Below, piece by piece: positions 34,346 through 44,392 of a stretch of DNA of 52,720 nt (within the stretch, counting starts at the first letter, position 1; each line of letters starts with the position of its first letter). The notes under the pieces were generated by a model. That model saw nothing but the letters and a program-made list of their open reading frames with translations, made no database searches and was not told the origin of the DNA. This stretch comes from Trichlorobacter sp. (GTDB lineage: Bacteria > Desulfobacterota > Desulfuromonadia > Geobacterales > Pseudopelobacteraceae), in assembly GCF_030247655.1 (NCBI RefSeq), contig NZ_JAOTRZ010000002.1, positions 1 through 52,720 on the forward strand, read 5' to 3'. A program made the position numbers and the translations under genes.

Positions 34346-35419
34346 ATGGATATGAACTTGCTCAACCAGATTCTGGGAATCGCTTTTGAAAAACGGGTTT
34401 CTGACCTGCACTTTGAGGTGGATAATCCACCCTTCTTCAGGGCGCACGGCCAGCTGATCCGCTCAAAACTACCCTCACTCACTTCACAAGACACTGAATT
34501 TATCGCCCAGACAGTACTTGCCCAGAGTAACCGCAAGCTGCCGGCAGATCTGCGAGAGCTTGATGCAGCCTACGCGCTGCCCAATGGTGGCCGCTTTCGG
34601 GTCAGCATCTTCCGCCAACGCTGCAGTGTTGGCATCGTGATGCGCGTAATCCCACCCTACATTGCTGCGTTCAATGAATTAAACCTGCCGCCTATTCTGG
34701 GGGAAATTTGTCAGGCCCCCAACGGACTGGTTCTGGTTACCGGTCCTACCGGCAACGGGAAATCCACCACCCTTGCATCCATGCTCCAACATATCAACCA
34801 GACTGACAATTTCAACATTATAACTATTGAAGATCCGATCGAGTTCCTGTTCGCCTCAGACAAAAGCTGTATCATCCAGCGGGAGGTAGGGATTGATACC
34901 GGCAGCTTCAGTGCAGCCCTGAAGGCCGCCCTGCGGATGGACCCGGATGTGATCATGGTTGGCGAAATGAGAGATCTGGAAACCATTGATTCCTGTATCA
35001 AGGCAGCAGAAACCGGCCATCTGGTTTTTTCAACCCTGCACACCCAGAGTGCCGCTTCAACTGTCAACCGTCTGGTGGGACACTTCCCCCCCGACTCACA
35101 GGAGGTAATTCGCCAACGCCTGGCTGATATTCTGGTTGCCACCATCTCCCTGCGACTGATCAACGACAAGACCGGTGAAAAGGTGCTGCCTGTGGTGGAA
35201 ATCATGCGCACTACCACCACCATTCAGGCCTGTATCCGTGAGGGACGTTTTGATGAAATCGAGAAACATATTGAAAACGGCCGCACCCAATATCATATGC
35301 AGTCCCTTGATCAGCATCTGGTCCAGCTTTGTCAACAGGAGCTGATCACCTTTGATCAGGCCAAGCGGATCACCCGTTCCATGGACCTGGAGCGCAAACT
35401 GACCTTTACCGGAGAATAG
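34346..35419 (+). CDS. pilT: PilT-type pilus retraction ATPase
   Basis: PilT depolymerises type IV pili, driving twitching motility. The protein has 357 residues. The ATG at 34346 has AAGGA 7 bases upstream. An N-terminal PAS-like domain is followed by Walker A GPTGNGKST at 133-141 (Asn where Ser is usual), the Asp box IITIEDPIEF, Walker B RMDPDVIMVGEMRD, and the His box TGHLVFSTLHTQSA. The typical PilT AIRNLIRE motif is replaced by QACIREGRF, so it may be a PilT-like or PilU-like paralogue. Geobacter genomes usually carry several such genes. Confidence 0.88.
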   Translation: MDMNLLNQILGIAFEKRVSDLHFEVDNPPFFRAHGQLIRSKLPSLTSQDTEFIAQTVLAQSNRKLPADLRELDAAYALPNGGRFRVSIFRQRCSVGIVMRVIPPYIAAFNELNLPPILGEICQAPNGLVLVTGPTGNGKSTTLASMLQHINQTDNFNIITIEDPIEFLFASDKSCIIQREVGIDTGSFSAALKAALRMDPDVIMVGEMRDLETIDSCIKAAETGHLVFSTLHTQSAASTVNRLVGHFPPDSQEVIRQRLADILVATISLRLINDKTGEKVLPVVEIMRTTTTIQACIREGRFDEIEKHIENGRTQYHMQSLDQHLVQLCQQELITFDQAKRITRSMDLERKLTFTGE

Positions 35420-35445
35420 TAACGCCATTACAAGGAGGATTCGCT

Positions 35446-36138
35446 ATGAAATTTGTCAAACTGCTCGCCTTGGCACTCTGTGCCAGCTTGGCCACGGTTC
35501 CTGTCTGTAGCGCCGATGGTGATGTAGAAGAGCTACTGCAGCCCCAGGTCTATGATCTGGGCGAAACACCGAAGCCGCCACCAGTAAAAATCAAAAAACA
35601 GATACCGCCCCCCAAGCCAGCGCCTCGCCCAGACGTGGAAAAGTTTGTGGTGACACCACCGCCCCCACCACCACCTCCGCGCTATGAGGCACCACCGCCA
35701 CAACCAACACCGCCACCTGTCATGGGAGATGACAGCCACTTTATCCAGGGTGACGACTACTTCATCCAACGCCACGGGCTGGAAGGACGTACCTGGATTT
35801 ATGTAGAGCTGGCCAAGATGGTTAATGCTCCAGGTGGCAATACCAAGGGTGAAGCAGAGTTTATGAAGGTTAAAGATGGCAAAAATTACTGGACCAGCCA
35901 CTATTGGCAGACCAGAATTGCCCACCAGAGCGAACTCCGCCTGGGACTTAACGTCATAATCTTTGAAGGCAACCATCGCAACAGCATTTATGACGCACCG
36001 GAACGGAAAGACCGTGCACGCGGTAGCAGCTGGTTTATGGCTCGCATCACCGACATGTCAGACATGTACAAAGGCTATGTCACCGTCTCTGGCAACTACA
36101 AGGTCAGCCTGCGTAACATGCGTGTACCAGTCCGCTGA
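35446..36138 (+). CDS. Exported protein with Pro-rich linker
   Basis: The protein has 230 residues. The signal peptide (MKFVKLLALALCASLATVP) ends near VCSAD. Residues about 40-95 are a Pro/Lys-rich linker (KIKKQIPPPKPAPRPD, TPPPPPPPPRYEA) that could span peptidoglycan. The C-terminal 130 residues form a compact domain (RTWIYVELAKMVNAPGG, NYWTSHYWQTRIA, ELRLGLNVIIFEGN) I do not recognise. AAGGAGG is just upstream. It follows pilT by 26 bases and ends at a strong terminator, so it may be a pilus-related envelope protein. Confidence 0.65.
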   Translation: MKFVKLLALALCASLATVPVCSADGDVEELLQPQVYDLGETPKPPPVKIKKQIPPPKPAPRPDVEKFVVTPPPPPPPPRYEAPPPQPTPPPVMGDDSHFIQGDDYFIQRHGLEGRTWIYVELAKMVNAPGGNTKGEAEFMKVKDGKNYWTSHYWQTRIAHQSELRLGLNVIIFEGNHRNSIYDAPERKDRARGSSWFMARITDMSDMYKGYVTVSGNYKVSLRNMRVPVR

Positions 36139-36170
36139 CACTATTTAACTGGCAGAGCAGAAACCACAGA

Positions 36171-36208
36171 ACAGGGGGCGTCCGATTGGACACCCCCTGT
36201 GTTTTTTG
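36171..36208 (+). terminator. Strong intrinsic terminator of the DUF4388-pilT operon
   Basis: The arms acaggggg and ccccctgt plus inner gtcc/ggac around a GATT loop (36171-36200) are followed by six T at 36202-36207. Confidence 0.9.
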
Positions 36209-36488
36209 TGCAGCGCTAAATCAAGGCAATTTTTAAACTATACGCCCATAAAAAATAAAAAAACAGACTGGAAAATTATTCTGTTTATGTCGATACTGTA
36301 CTTAACGGTAGCGCTAACCGGAAGAGCAGAAGGCACCAGAACGACGAGCAGGAAAGGTGATCTGCATCCAAGATGTAACCAACAGACATACTGATCCACA
36401 ACATCTGTCCGGTGGGACATAACCTATCGGAACTCCCGTGAAACAGGGAATGCAAAAGCATTAGAGGCCCGCGAACCATCGCGGGCCT
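36209..36488 (+). ncRNA. Candidate small RNA in a gene-free stretch
   Basis: Between the pilT-operon terminator and the next gene there is no credible coding frame for 562 bases. The first 280 bases contain several short pairing segments (for example tccc...ggga near 36434-36449 and atgcaaaagcat at 36450-36461). They end in a perfect 10-bp hairpin (36465-36488) resembling a terminator, with a loose T-containing tail. A stable transcript is possible. I could not match it to a known riboswitch, SRP RNA or 6S RNA, and no clear promoter was found. Confidence 0.35.
36465..36488 (+). terminator. Hairpin terminator candidate
   Basis: The arms aggcccgcga and tcgcgggcct enclose an ACCA loop, followed by ttcacgtttt. 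The stem is strong but the T-tract is interrupted. Confidence 0.6.
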
Positions 36489-36770
36489 TTCACGTTTTCA
36501 CTCCTCAAGATGATGCTATACACAAAACGCAACAGAAACATATCAGGCATATTGCAGAGGACTTATTTTCTGCTAAACTTTGACTGCCACTCAATGGAAC
36601 GCTCCTCGTATATGACCGCCTCCTGGCCCTGCCGTCCATTACCAAGGTGTTGGTGCTACGGCCAGCAACGTGAACACATTTGATAGTTTTGTTTATCAAT
36701 ATTCAGCTAGACACAAATAAGGTCTTTATTGTATGCAAATAGCCACGTACCTGACAAACAAGGCTCCCCC
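36489..36770. other. Gene-free leader of the GGDEF-EAL gene
   Basis: I see no coding frame here. It holds the inverted repeat TTGATA-N8-TATCAA near 36681-36700, which could be an operator, and A/T-rich DNA suited to a promoter. No -35/-10 pair stands out. Confidence 0.4.
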
Positions 36771-39227
36771 ATGAATAATATCCGTACTGGAAAATATCAG
36801 CTGCTGCGCCAGCGGGCCGAACAGCTTTTGGCAACCGACCCGGGGCGATTCAGGACGCCGGAACAGGCCGATCTTGTTGGGCTGTTGCATGAACTGGCGG
36901 TCTTTCAGGCTGAGCTTGAGATGCAGAATGAAGATTTACTACTTGCTAATCAGCAGCTTGAGGAGGTCAGACAGCAGTACGCACGCTTGTATGAGCAGGC
37001 ACCGGTTGGATATCTTAGATTGAACGAGCAGGGAATTATCCTGCATCATAATCAGACCTTCATCGAAATGATCCACTCGGATCAGAATATGCTGGTTAAC
37101 AAACCACTGGCAACACTATTAACAGCTGAAGACCGGGACATTTTCTATGCCCGCTTCAATGCTCTGTTTAAAAATCCAACAGGTAAAAATATCGAACTTC
37201 ATTTCATCCTGCCTCACGGAAAGTCCCTGGTTACCAGCCTGACTGCCCGTCGCGACCTGCATTGCGTAACCACCGACGCAGTTCAGCCAACACTTTTAGT
37301 CATAGTCTCAGACATCAGCGAGATTTGCCGCACCCGTCATGCACTGGAACAGGCACGACTGGAGGCGGAAGGTACCTGTAATCGACAGACTCAACTCTTG
37401 ATTGAGACACGAAAACTCAGTCGCCTTTATCTGCTGCTTTCCCGGATAAATCAGCTGATTGTACAGCGCCCGCAACAACAGGAACTGTTCAGGGAGGTCT
37501 GTGATATAGCCGTGCTGGAAGGTGGAATTGGCACTGCATGGATAGGATCCGTAGAGAAAACAGGAGAAATAACTCCGTTGGCAAGCTGTGGGATGGTACT
37601 TGAACAACTGGACTGTTTGGGAATCAACAACTACGGCACCTTGTTTCAGGATGATAAAACCTTTATCAACAATAATCTGCTTACAGAACCGGACATCATC
37701 CCCTGGCAAAGTTCTGTGGTGGCCTGTGGATTTCAGTCGGTTGCAGTCTTGCCGATCAGGGCCAGAAAAGGTCATACAGGCTGTTTTGTGCTCTATGCAA
37801 AGGAACGGAATTTCTTTGATGAAGCAGAAATCAGGCTATTGGAAGAGATAAGCCGCAACATTGGTCACTCCCTTGATGTAGCTGAAATGGACCGTGAACA
37901 GGAGCTGGCCAGAGAACAACTAAGCTATCTCGCCCGTCATGACCCGTTGACCGGCCTAAACAACCGATCGATGTTTTCCAGCCATCTGTCAAAAGCATTG
38001 GAAAGAGCTGCCCGGCAGGGTACGCTGGTGGCCCTGTTACTTCTGGACCTTGACCGATTCAAGGATGTAAACGATAGTTATGGCCATGCTGCCGGAGATG
38101 AACTGCTGGTACAGGTGTCAAAACGGATCACCGGACGGCTGCGGGGGGCTGATAGCACCAGTCGGCTTGGTGGAGATGAGTTTACGGTGGTTCTTGAGGA
38201 TCTTCATGAACCGCAGGATGCTGCATGGGTGGCAAATGATCTGCTTGCGCTGGTACATGAACCGTTTCAGCTTGCCACTGCTGGTGAAGTCTCGGTGGGT
38301 ATCAGTATCGGTATCGCCCTTTACCCTGAGCACGGCAGCACAGAACAAGAACTGCTGCAGCAGGCTGATGCAGCCCTGTATCGTGCCAAGGCTGATGGCC
38401 GCAGCCGTTTCCGGTTTTTCAACGAAGAGTTGACCCGTGAAGCACGGGAACGGATCAAGCTGGAGGCATCTCTGCGTAAGGCGCTGGAGCAGAAAGAGCT
38501 GTTGATCCATTTTCAGCCCCAGTTTGATCTGCAAACCGGCAGGATTGTGGGGGCCGAGGCACTGGTTCGTTGGCTCCACCCCGAGTATGGCATGATGCAG
38601 CCAGAGCAGTTTATTCCGTTGGCTGAGGAGACCGGTTTGATTGCCGGACTTGGGGAATGGGTGCTGCGTGAAACCTGTCAGCTGGGGAGTCTTTGGCTCT
38701 CTCAGGGGTTGCCGCCACTACGGCTGGCAGTGAATATATCACCCCAGCAGTTACGTCAGCCTGGTATGGAGCGGTTTGTTGCTGACACTCTGCTGGAGAC
38801 CGGATTTCCCGCCGAACTGCTTGAGATTGAGGTCACTGAATCAACTCTGATGCAGCACGAAAAAATAGCAGAGTTGATCCTGAATCGGATCAGTAGCCTG
38901 GGCGTCAGACTTGCAGTGGATGATTTTGGCACCGGTTACTCATCACTTTCTCGAATCAAACAGTTTCCTGTGCAACTTTTGAAGATAGATCGCAGCTTTA
39001 TTACCGGTATTCTGGATAACCGGACCGATCAGGAAGTTGCTGCTACCATCGTAGCCATGGGCCATACCCTGGGTTTCAAGGTGCTGGCTGAAGGCGTTGA
39101 AATCAAGGAACAACTTGAGCTGTTGCGCCAGCTGCCCTGTGACCTGTATCAAGGTTTTCTCTCCGGCAGACCGATGCCGGCTGAAGAATTATGCTTGGTT
39201 TTGCAGGAAAAAATGAGTAATTGTTAA
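36771..39227 (+). CDS. PAS-GAF-GGDEF-EAL c-di-GMP enzyme
   Basis: The protein has 818 residues. The ATG at 36771 (MNNIRTGKYQLL) is chosen over an upstream non-ATG reading. Order: a helical coil (LLHELAVFQAELEMQNEDLL), a PAS domain (about 85-200), a GAF-like domain (about 225-375), GGDEF with intact RLGGDEF near 466-471 and an intact inhibitory site (RGAD) five residues before it, then EAL with EALVRWLHP at 596 and DDFGTGYSSLS. Both catalytic signatures are intact, so it may make or degrade c-di-GMP by condition. There is no TM helix, so it senses cytoplasmic signals. Its N-terminal coil and PAS are shared with the kinase two genes downstream. Confidence 0.92.
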   Translation: MNNIRTGKYQLLRQRAEQLLATDPGRFRTPEQADLVGLLHELAVFQAELEMQNEDLLLANQQLEEVRQQYARLYEQAPVGYLRLNEQGIILHHNQTFIEMIHSDQNMLVNKPLATLLTAEDRDIFYARFNALFKNPTGKNIELHFILPHGKSLVTSLTARRDLHCVTTDAVQPTLLVIVSDISEICRTRHALEQARLEAEGTCNRQTQLLIETRKLSRLYLLLSRINQLIVQRPQQQELFREVCDIAVLEGGIGTAWIGSVEKTGEITPLASCGMVLEQLDCLGINNYGTLFQDDKTFINNNLLTEPDIIPWQSSVVACGFQSVAVLPIRARKGHTGCFVLYAKERNFFDEAEIRLLEEISRNIGHSLDVAEMDREQELAREQLSYLARHDPLTGLNNRSMFSSHLSKALERAARQGTLVALLLLDLDRFKDVNDSYGHAAGDELLVQVSKRITGRLRGADSTSRLGGDEFTVVLEDLHEPQDAAWVANDLLALVHEPFQLATAGEVSVGISIGIALYPEHGSTEQELLQQADAALYRAKADGRSRFRFFNEELTREARERIKLEASLRKALEQKELLIHFQPQFDLQTGRIVGAEALVRWLHPEYGMMQPEQFIPLAEETGLIAGLGEWVLRETCQLGSLWLSQGLPPLRLAVNISPQQLRQPGMERFVADTLLETGFPAELLEIEVTESTLMQHEKIAELILNRISSLGVRLAVDDFGTGYSSLSRIKQFPVQLLKIDRSFITGILDNRTDQEVAATIVAMGHTLGFKVLAEGVEIKEQLELLRQLPCDLYQGFLSGRPMPAEELCLVLQEKMSNC

Positions 39228-39266
39228 AAACTGATTACTTGCTATGCATTGAACACGAGGAAACCA

Positions 39267-42239
39267 ATGAAAAAGAAGACTCCTGCACCGCCGCTTGCAC
39301 CTGTTTCTGCTTCCTCCACAATTCACTATGTTGGTATCGGTGCCTCTGCCGGTGGCCTGGAAGCGATCGAGAGTTTCTTTACCAACATGCCGCCGGATAG
39401 CGGCATGGCTTTTATTGTGGTGCAACACCTTTCCCCTGACTACAAAAGTCTGATGGTGGAACTGCTCTCTAAAAAGACCGCCATGTCGGTACACCGTGCT
39501 GAAGATGCCATGGAGGTACTTCCCAACCATGTCTACCTGATCCCCCCAAAAAAGAATCTGACCATCTTTCACGGCAAGTTGTTGTTGTCCGACCAGGACC
39601 ATAGCCGTGGGATCAACCTGCCGATTGACCTGTTCTTGCGATCTCTGGCCGATGACCAGGCAGAGCGGGCTGTGGCGATCATCCTGTCCGGTACCGGCAG
39701 CGACGGCATGCGCGGAGTTCGGGCCGTCAAGGAAAACGGCGGCATGGTCATGGTGCAGTCCGAAGAATCAGCCAAGTTTGACGGCATGCCCCGTTCAGCC
39801 ATTTCCACCGGCCTGGCCGACTTTGTGTTGCCACCGGACCAGATGCCCCGGCAACTGCAGGCGTTTATCAAACATCCCTATGTAACCAAGTCAGAACGTT
39901 CTGAAAGCCTGCTTAGCAACGAAGACGGGATGATAAGGATTTTTGCACTGTTGCGGGAGCGCTGCAAGGTTGATTTTACCTACTACAAACCCAGCACCGT
40001 GGTTCGCCGGATTGAGCGACGGATGTCCATCAACCAGGTTGAAGATATCAAGGACTACGTCAACTACATCCTGAGCAACCCCTCGGAATTGACAACGCTG
40101 TACCGTGAACTTTTAATCGGGGTTACCAGCTTTTTCCGCGATCAGGAAGCGTTTGACTTTCTGGCCACCAATATTTTACCGGATCTGTTCCGTACCGCCA
40201 CCAGCCGCGAGATTCGTTTCTGGGTTGCTGCCTGTTCAACCGGTGAAGAGGCCTATTCGTTAGCCATTCTGGCCCGCGAATGCCTTGAAAAGCTGGGGAG
40301 TTCCCATGATATCAAGATTTTCGCCACCGATATTGATCGGGATGCGATCCATTTTGCCGCTGCAGGCAGTTATCCAGAGAGCATTGCCGCTGATCTTTCT
40401 CCCCGCATTTTGTCGAAGTATTTCCACAAACGGGACGACAACTTCCAGATCGCCCGCACCATCCGCGAAATGGTGGTCTTTGCCCAGCACAACCTGATCA
40501 AGGACCCCCCCTTTACCAATATTGATCTGATCAGTTGTCGTAACGTGCTGATCTATTTTCAGCCCATCCTGCAACGCAAGGTGTTCGAGTTCTTTAACTT
40601 TTCACTGGCCGCTAACGGTGCGCTCTTCCTGGGCAGTAGCGAGTCAACCGGCGAAATGTCCTCCTATTTTGATGTAGTTGACCAGAAGCTGAAGATATTC
40701 CGTTCCAAGGGCAGGATGAAGCCGCTTTCCGACACCCATCTACCCAGTGTCTCCGACACCCGCTTCCATGAGATGAAGGGCCAGTTTGCCATTGCACGCC
40801 GGTCTGTGCGGGCAACGGAAGAAGAGCGGGTCATGGAGCGTTTCATAGAGGCTGCCAGCACTGATTACATCCCCCTGGCCCTGGTGGTTAACGAACAGCT
40901 TGAGGTGCAACACATCTTTGGTGATGCGGTCGGGTATCTCAAGCTCCCTTCTGGTAAGGTGGTCAACGACATTTCGAAAATGGCGGTCAAGGAGCTGGCA
41001 ATCCCTCTGGCAACCGGCATTCAGAAGGTGTTCCGTCAGCATCAGGAGCTGCGCTTTTCCAATATCCGGGTTAGCCAACCTGATGGAAGTCGTCTGATTG
41101 ACATGCGAATTAAGTTGCTGCCGGCTAAAAAGGAGCAAGACCAGCTGGTTGCAGTATTTATTACCGAGACCAGAAAAAGTGATACCAGTGACGCCGGTCA
41201 GCCGGTACAGACCTATGACCTCTCAAAAGAGGCAGAAGATAGAATGCGGGATCTGGAGCACGAGCTGCAGTTTACCCGTGAAAACCTGCAGGCTACCATT
41301 GAAGAACTGGAAACATCCAATGAAGAACTGCAGGCCACCAATGAAGAGCTGTTGGCCAGCAATGAAGAGCTGCAATCCACCAACGAAGAGCTGCAATCCA
41401 CCAATGAAGAACTTTTTACGGTCAATGCAGAATATCAGAGCAAAATCATTGAACTGACTGAACTGCACAACGATCTTGACAACCTGCTCTCGGCAACCCA
41501 GATTGGCAACCTTCTGCTTGACGAAAATATGGAGGTACGCCGCTTCTCAAAGCGGGTTTGTGATATCTTCAAGCTGCTTGATAGCGATATTGGTCGTCCG
41601 ATCACCCATATTACCCACCACCTTCTTAATTGCGATCCGATTACCTTGATCAGAGATGTTCAGATCACCTCAAGGCCCCAGGAACTTGAAGTGCAGACCC
41701 AGGATGGCCGCTGGCGCCTGATGCGGATAGTTCCCTACGCCATCGGCCCCAAAACCTTTTCCGGTACGGTGGTCTCTTTTGTTGACATTAACCAGCTCAA
41801 ACTGGCTCAGGAAAGCGCCTGCGAAATGCAGCAGCTTTTTTCCGACGTGGTCCATTCATCCCCGGCCCTGGTCTGGCTGGCAGACACCAGCAAAGGCTGT
41901 ATATGGTTTAACGACCCCTGGCTGGCCTTCACCGGACGATCCATGGAACAGGAACTGGGTAACGGCTGGGCTGCCGGAGTCCACCCTGATGATTTTGATC
42001 GTTGCCTGAAAATCTATACGGAGTCCTTTGATCAGATGAAACCGTTTTCAATGGAATACCGTCTGCGGCGCCATGACGGTGTCTACCGTTTGCTGCTTGA
42101 CGAAGGACGCCCCCGCTTCAAACAGGACGGTAGCTTTGCCGGCTACATCGGCGCCTGTCTGGATATTTCCGACAAGACCTGCCCGTTTGACCAACCCAAC
42201 TGTATGATGCACGCAGCACGCTCTGGAGCCCCAACATGA
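39267..42239 (+). CDS. CheB-CheR-PAS fusion (chemotaxis-like signalling protein)
   Basis: The protein has 990 residues. The ATG at 39267 has CGAGGA shortly upstream. A CheB methylesterase domain (about 10-190) has Ser27 in [20 protein letters not shown] and [20 protein letters not shown], with no receiver domain in front. A CheR methyltransferase domain (about 225-485) has [13 protein letters not shown] and [12 protein letters not shown] long coiled coil (about 665-735) of repeated heptads ([14 protein letters not shown]) is followed by two PAS domains. Such fusions feed PAS-type signals into methylation-based signalling without a classic receptor. Its TGA overlaps the ATG of the downstream hybrid kinase, its likely partner. 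Confidence 0.92.
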   Translation: MKKKTPAPPLAPVSASSTIHYVGIGASAGGLEAIESFFTNMPPDSGMAFIVVQHLSPDYKSLMVELLSKKTAMSVHRAEDAMEVLPNHVYLIPPKKNLTIFHGKLLLSDQDHSRGINLPIDLFLRSLADDQAERAVAIILSGTGSDGMRGVRAVKENGGMVMVQSEESAKFDGMPRSAISTGLADFVLPPDQMPRQLQAFIKHPYVTKSERSESLLSNEDGMIRIFALLRERCKVDFTYYKPSTVVRRIERRMSINQVEDIKDYVNYILSNPSELTTLYRELLIGVTSFFRDQEAFDFLATNILPDLFRTATSREIRFWVAACSTGEEAYSLAILARECLEKLGSSHDIKIFATDIDRDAIHFAAAGSYPESIAADLSPRILSKYFHKRDDNFQIARTIREMVVFAQHNLIKDPPFTNIDLISCRNVLIYFQPILQRKVFEFFNFSLAANGALFLGSSESTGEMSSYFDVVDQKLKIFRSKGRMKPLSDTHLPSVSDTRFHEMKGQFAIARRSVRATEEERVMERFIEAASTDYIPLALVVNEQLEVQHIFGDAVGYLKLPSGKVVNDISKMAVKELAIPLATGIQKVFRQHQELRFSNIRVSQPDGSRLIDMRIKLLPAKKEQDQLVAVFITETRKSDTSDAGQPVQTYDLSKEAEDRMRDLEHELQFTRENLQATIEELETSNEELQATNEELLASNEELQSTNEELQSTNEELFTVNAEYQSKIIELTELHNDLDNLLSATQIGNLLLDENMEVRRFSKRVCDIFKLLDSDIGRPITHITHHLLNCDPITLIRDVQITSRPQELEVQTQDGRWRLMRIVPYAIGPKTFSGTVVSFVDINQLKLAQESACEMQQLFSDVVHSSPALVWLADTSKGCIWFNDPWLAFTGRSMEQELGNGWAAGVHPDDFDRCLKIYTESFDQMKPFSMEYRLRRHDGVYRLLLDEGRPRFKQDGSFAGYIGACLDISDKTCPFDQPNCMMHAARSGAPT
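41316..41420 (+). repeat. Tandem 21-bp coding repeat in the CheB-CheR coiled coil
   Basis: About five units of 21 bases (core aatgaagagctgcaatccacc, with drift) start at 41316, 41337, 41358, 41379 and 41400. Each encodes one heptad of the type N-E-E-L-Q-S-T. Such repeats can change length by slippage in whole heptads. Confidence 0.9.
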
Positions 42240-44392
42240 CCTCCCGAAACGAATCCTTTGATTTTATGCAGTTACGAAAACGGGCAGAGGCGCTCATCAG
42301 CGCAACTCCTCAGGCAGTTTGCAACCTGACACCGGACGAGGTCAAAACATTGGTACACGACCTCTCAGTACACCAGATAGAGCTTGAGCTGCAGAATGAT
42401 GAACTCCTGCGCGCCCAGCAGTTAATAGAAAAATCAAGGGATGAGCTTGCCCGGCTCTACCATCAGGCCCCGGTTGGCTATTTGACCCTCAACCGGATTG
42501 GCATTATTGAACGTTGCAATCAGACCTTTGGCCATATGGTGGGCAAAACATGCGAGAAATTGGCTGGTAAGCCTTTGGCAGACCTGCTGGAAAGGACTGA
42601 TCGCGATATCTTCCTGGGAAGATTCCGTTCTTTTTTCAATCATCCGGCAGACAAATTTATTGACCTGCATTTCCCTGCACGGGCAGAGTCAAATGGCTTC
42701 CATGGACGGATTACTGCCAGCCTTGAAGCCAATTCAGCAGAACAGACTGACGACAGGGAAGCCAGTCTGCTAGTGATTGTTCAGGATATCTCCGAGCAGA
42801 GAATAGAAGCACTGATCCGGATCAAGACTGAACAAACGTTGAAAAACCACGATCTTTTTGTCTCTACACTACTTGAAACCATACCAATTCCGCTTTTTTA
42901 TAAAGACACCCAGTGTCGTTACCTGGGGTGCAATGATTCTTTTAAAGCGTTTACCGGTCTTACGGAGTCGCAACTGATCGGCAAGACCGTCTTTGATATT
43001 TCTCCACCTGAGATTGCGATTCAGTACGATGAGCAGGATAAAGAGTTGCTTGATCATCCAGGCAGCCAATCCTATGAATGGAAAGTCAAGGCTGCTGATG
43101 GAACATTTAGAACCGTTGTTTTTAACAAGGCTACGTTCAATGATGTTGACGGTCAATTAGCCGGTATCGTGGGTGCTGTGCAGGATATTACGGATCTGAA
43201 GGATCTGCAGTTGACGTTGAAACAGGCAAAGGATGTGGCAGAACAGGCCAATCGAGCAAAAAGCGAATTTTTAGCAAATATGAGCCACGAACTACGCACG
43301 CCCATGAACGGCGTCATCGGCATGGCAGAACTGCTTTCGATGTCTGAACTTTCTGAAGAACAACAGGATTTTGTAGCAGCAATTAAACAAAGTGGACAAA
43401 ATTTAGTCAAGATCATTGGCGACATTCTTGACTTGGCAAAAATAGAAGCTGACAAGATAGAACTGGAACATGAACCCTTCTCACTTCGCGCAACAATTGA
43501 TCAGGTACTGCGCCTGGTACGCCCCCAGGCACAGGCCAAAGGTTTGATTGTTTTCAATCGTGTTGAACCAGAACTACCTGATTTATTCCGGGGTGATGCT
43601 GGCAGGTTGAACCAGATTTTACTTAACCTGCTGAGTAATGCCGTCAAGTTTACCCAACAGGGCAGTATCAGCATAACGGTGTTGCCAGGACCGGCTACTG
43701 ACAATCGCCTGACTCTCTGCTTCAGCGTTAACGATACCGGCGTCGGCATCCCCCATACCAGCCTGCACAAACTCTTTATTCCTTTCAGTCAGGTAGACAG
43801 CTCAACTACCCGCAGATTCGGCGGCACTGGTTTAGGATTAGCCATCTCGAAACAACTCGTAGAACTGATGGGCGGGACTATCAGCGTTGAAAGTGTTGAA
43901 GACAGCGGCTCCACCTTTTTTGTCAGACTTCCGCTGGAACTGGCTGTAAACACAGACTGTTTCCCGCTCCCATCACCCCTGATAACGCCCGACAACGGAC
44001 ATAATCCAGCTGACTACTCTATTCTTGTGGTTGAAGACAACGAGGTAAACCTTAAAGTACTGGAGCTTATGCTGGACAAGCTTGGCTACCGGACAAAAAC
44101 TGCAGTAGATGGACTAAAAGCCCTGGAGTTATTGAAAACAGACGATATTGATCTGGTACTGATGGACTGCAGTATGCCGGTACTTGACGGTTACCTGACC
44201 ACGACAAAAATCAGAGCATCGGGGACCGGCACAAAAAAACCTGACATTCCCATTATCGCCATAACCGCACGGGCCATGTACGGAGACAAGGAAAAGTGTA
44301 TCCAGGCTGGTATGAATGACTATCTGGCTAAACCGATCAACTGCACCGAACTTGCCGATAAAATCAATCTTTGGCTAAGCCGCGCTTCCTGA
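42236..44392 (+). CDS. PAS-PAS hybrid sensor kinase with receiver
   Basis: The protein has 718 residues. The N-terminal coil ([20 protein letters not shown]) and first PAS match those of the GGDEF-EAL protein. A second PAS (about 205-320) follows, then HisKA with His351 in [12 protein letters not shown], HATPase with DTGVGIPH and [13 protein letters not shown], and a receiver with Asp644 in [13 protein letters not shown]. There is no TM helix; it is cytoplasmic. The ATG overlaps the stop of the CheB-CheR gene. Its 3' end overlaps the convergent PLP enzyme gene by 29 bases. Confidence 0.93.
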   Translation: MTSRNESFDFMQLRKRAEALISATPQAVCNLTPDEVKTLVHDLSVHQIELELQNDELLRAQQLIEKSRDELARLYHQAPVGYLTLNRIGIIERCNQTFGHMVGKTCEKLAGKPLADLLERTDRDIFLGRFRSFFNHPADKFIDLHFPARAESNGFHGRITASLEANSAEQTDDREASLLVIVQDISEQRIEALIRIKTEQTLKNHDLFVSTLLETIPIPLFYKDTQCRYLGCNDSFKAFTGLTESQLIGKTVFDISPPEIAIQYDEQDKELLDHPGSQSYEWKVKAADGTFRTVVFNKATFNDVDGQLAGIVGAVQDITDLKDLQLTLKQAKDVAEQANRAKSEFLANMSHELRTPMNGVIGMAELLSMSELSEEQQDFVAAIKQSGQNLVKIIGDILDLAKIEADKIELEHEPFSLRATIDQVLRLVRPQAQAKGLIVFNRVEPELPDLFRGDAGRLNQILLNLLSNAVKFTQQGSISITVLPGPATDNRLTLCFSVNDTGVGIPHTSLHKLFIPFSQVDSSTTRRFGGTGLGLAISKQLVELMGGTISVESVEDSGSTFFVRLPLELAVNTDCFPLPSPLITPDNGHNPADYSILVVEDNEVNLKVLELMLDKLGYRTKTAVDGLKALELLKTDDIDLVLMDCSMPVLDGYLTTTKIRASGTGTKKPDIPIIAITARAMYGDKEKCIQAGMNDYLAKPINCTELADKINLWLSRAS

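Noticed and set aside
36206-36394. 62-codon plus-strand frame with a hydrophobic segment
   Set aside because: It starts with TTG inside the terminator T-tract, has no ribosome binding site and unusual codons.
36300-36490. GEMM or other c-di-GMP riboswitch before the GGDEF-EAL gene
   Set aside because: The conserved GEMM core and its tetraloop receptor are not present, and a terminator-like hairpin ends the stretch about 280 bases before the gene.
41316-41420. CRISPR-like or mobile repeat
   Set aside because: The repeats are in frame, contiguous without spacers and encode coil heptads.
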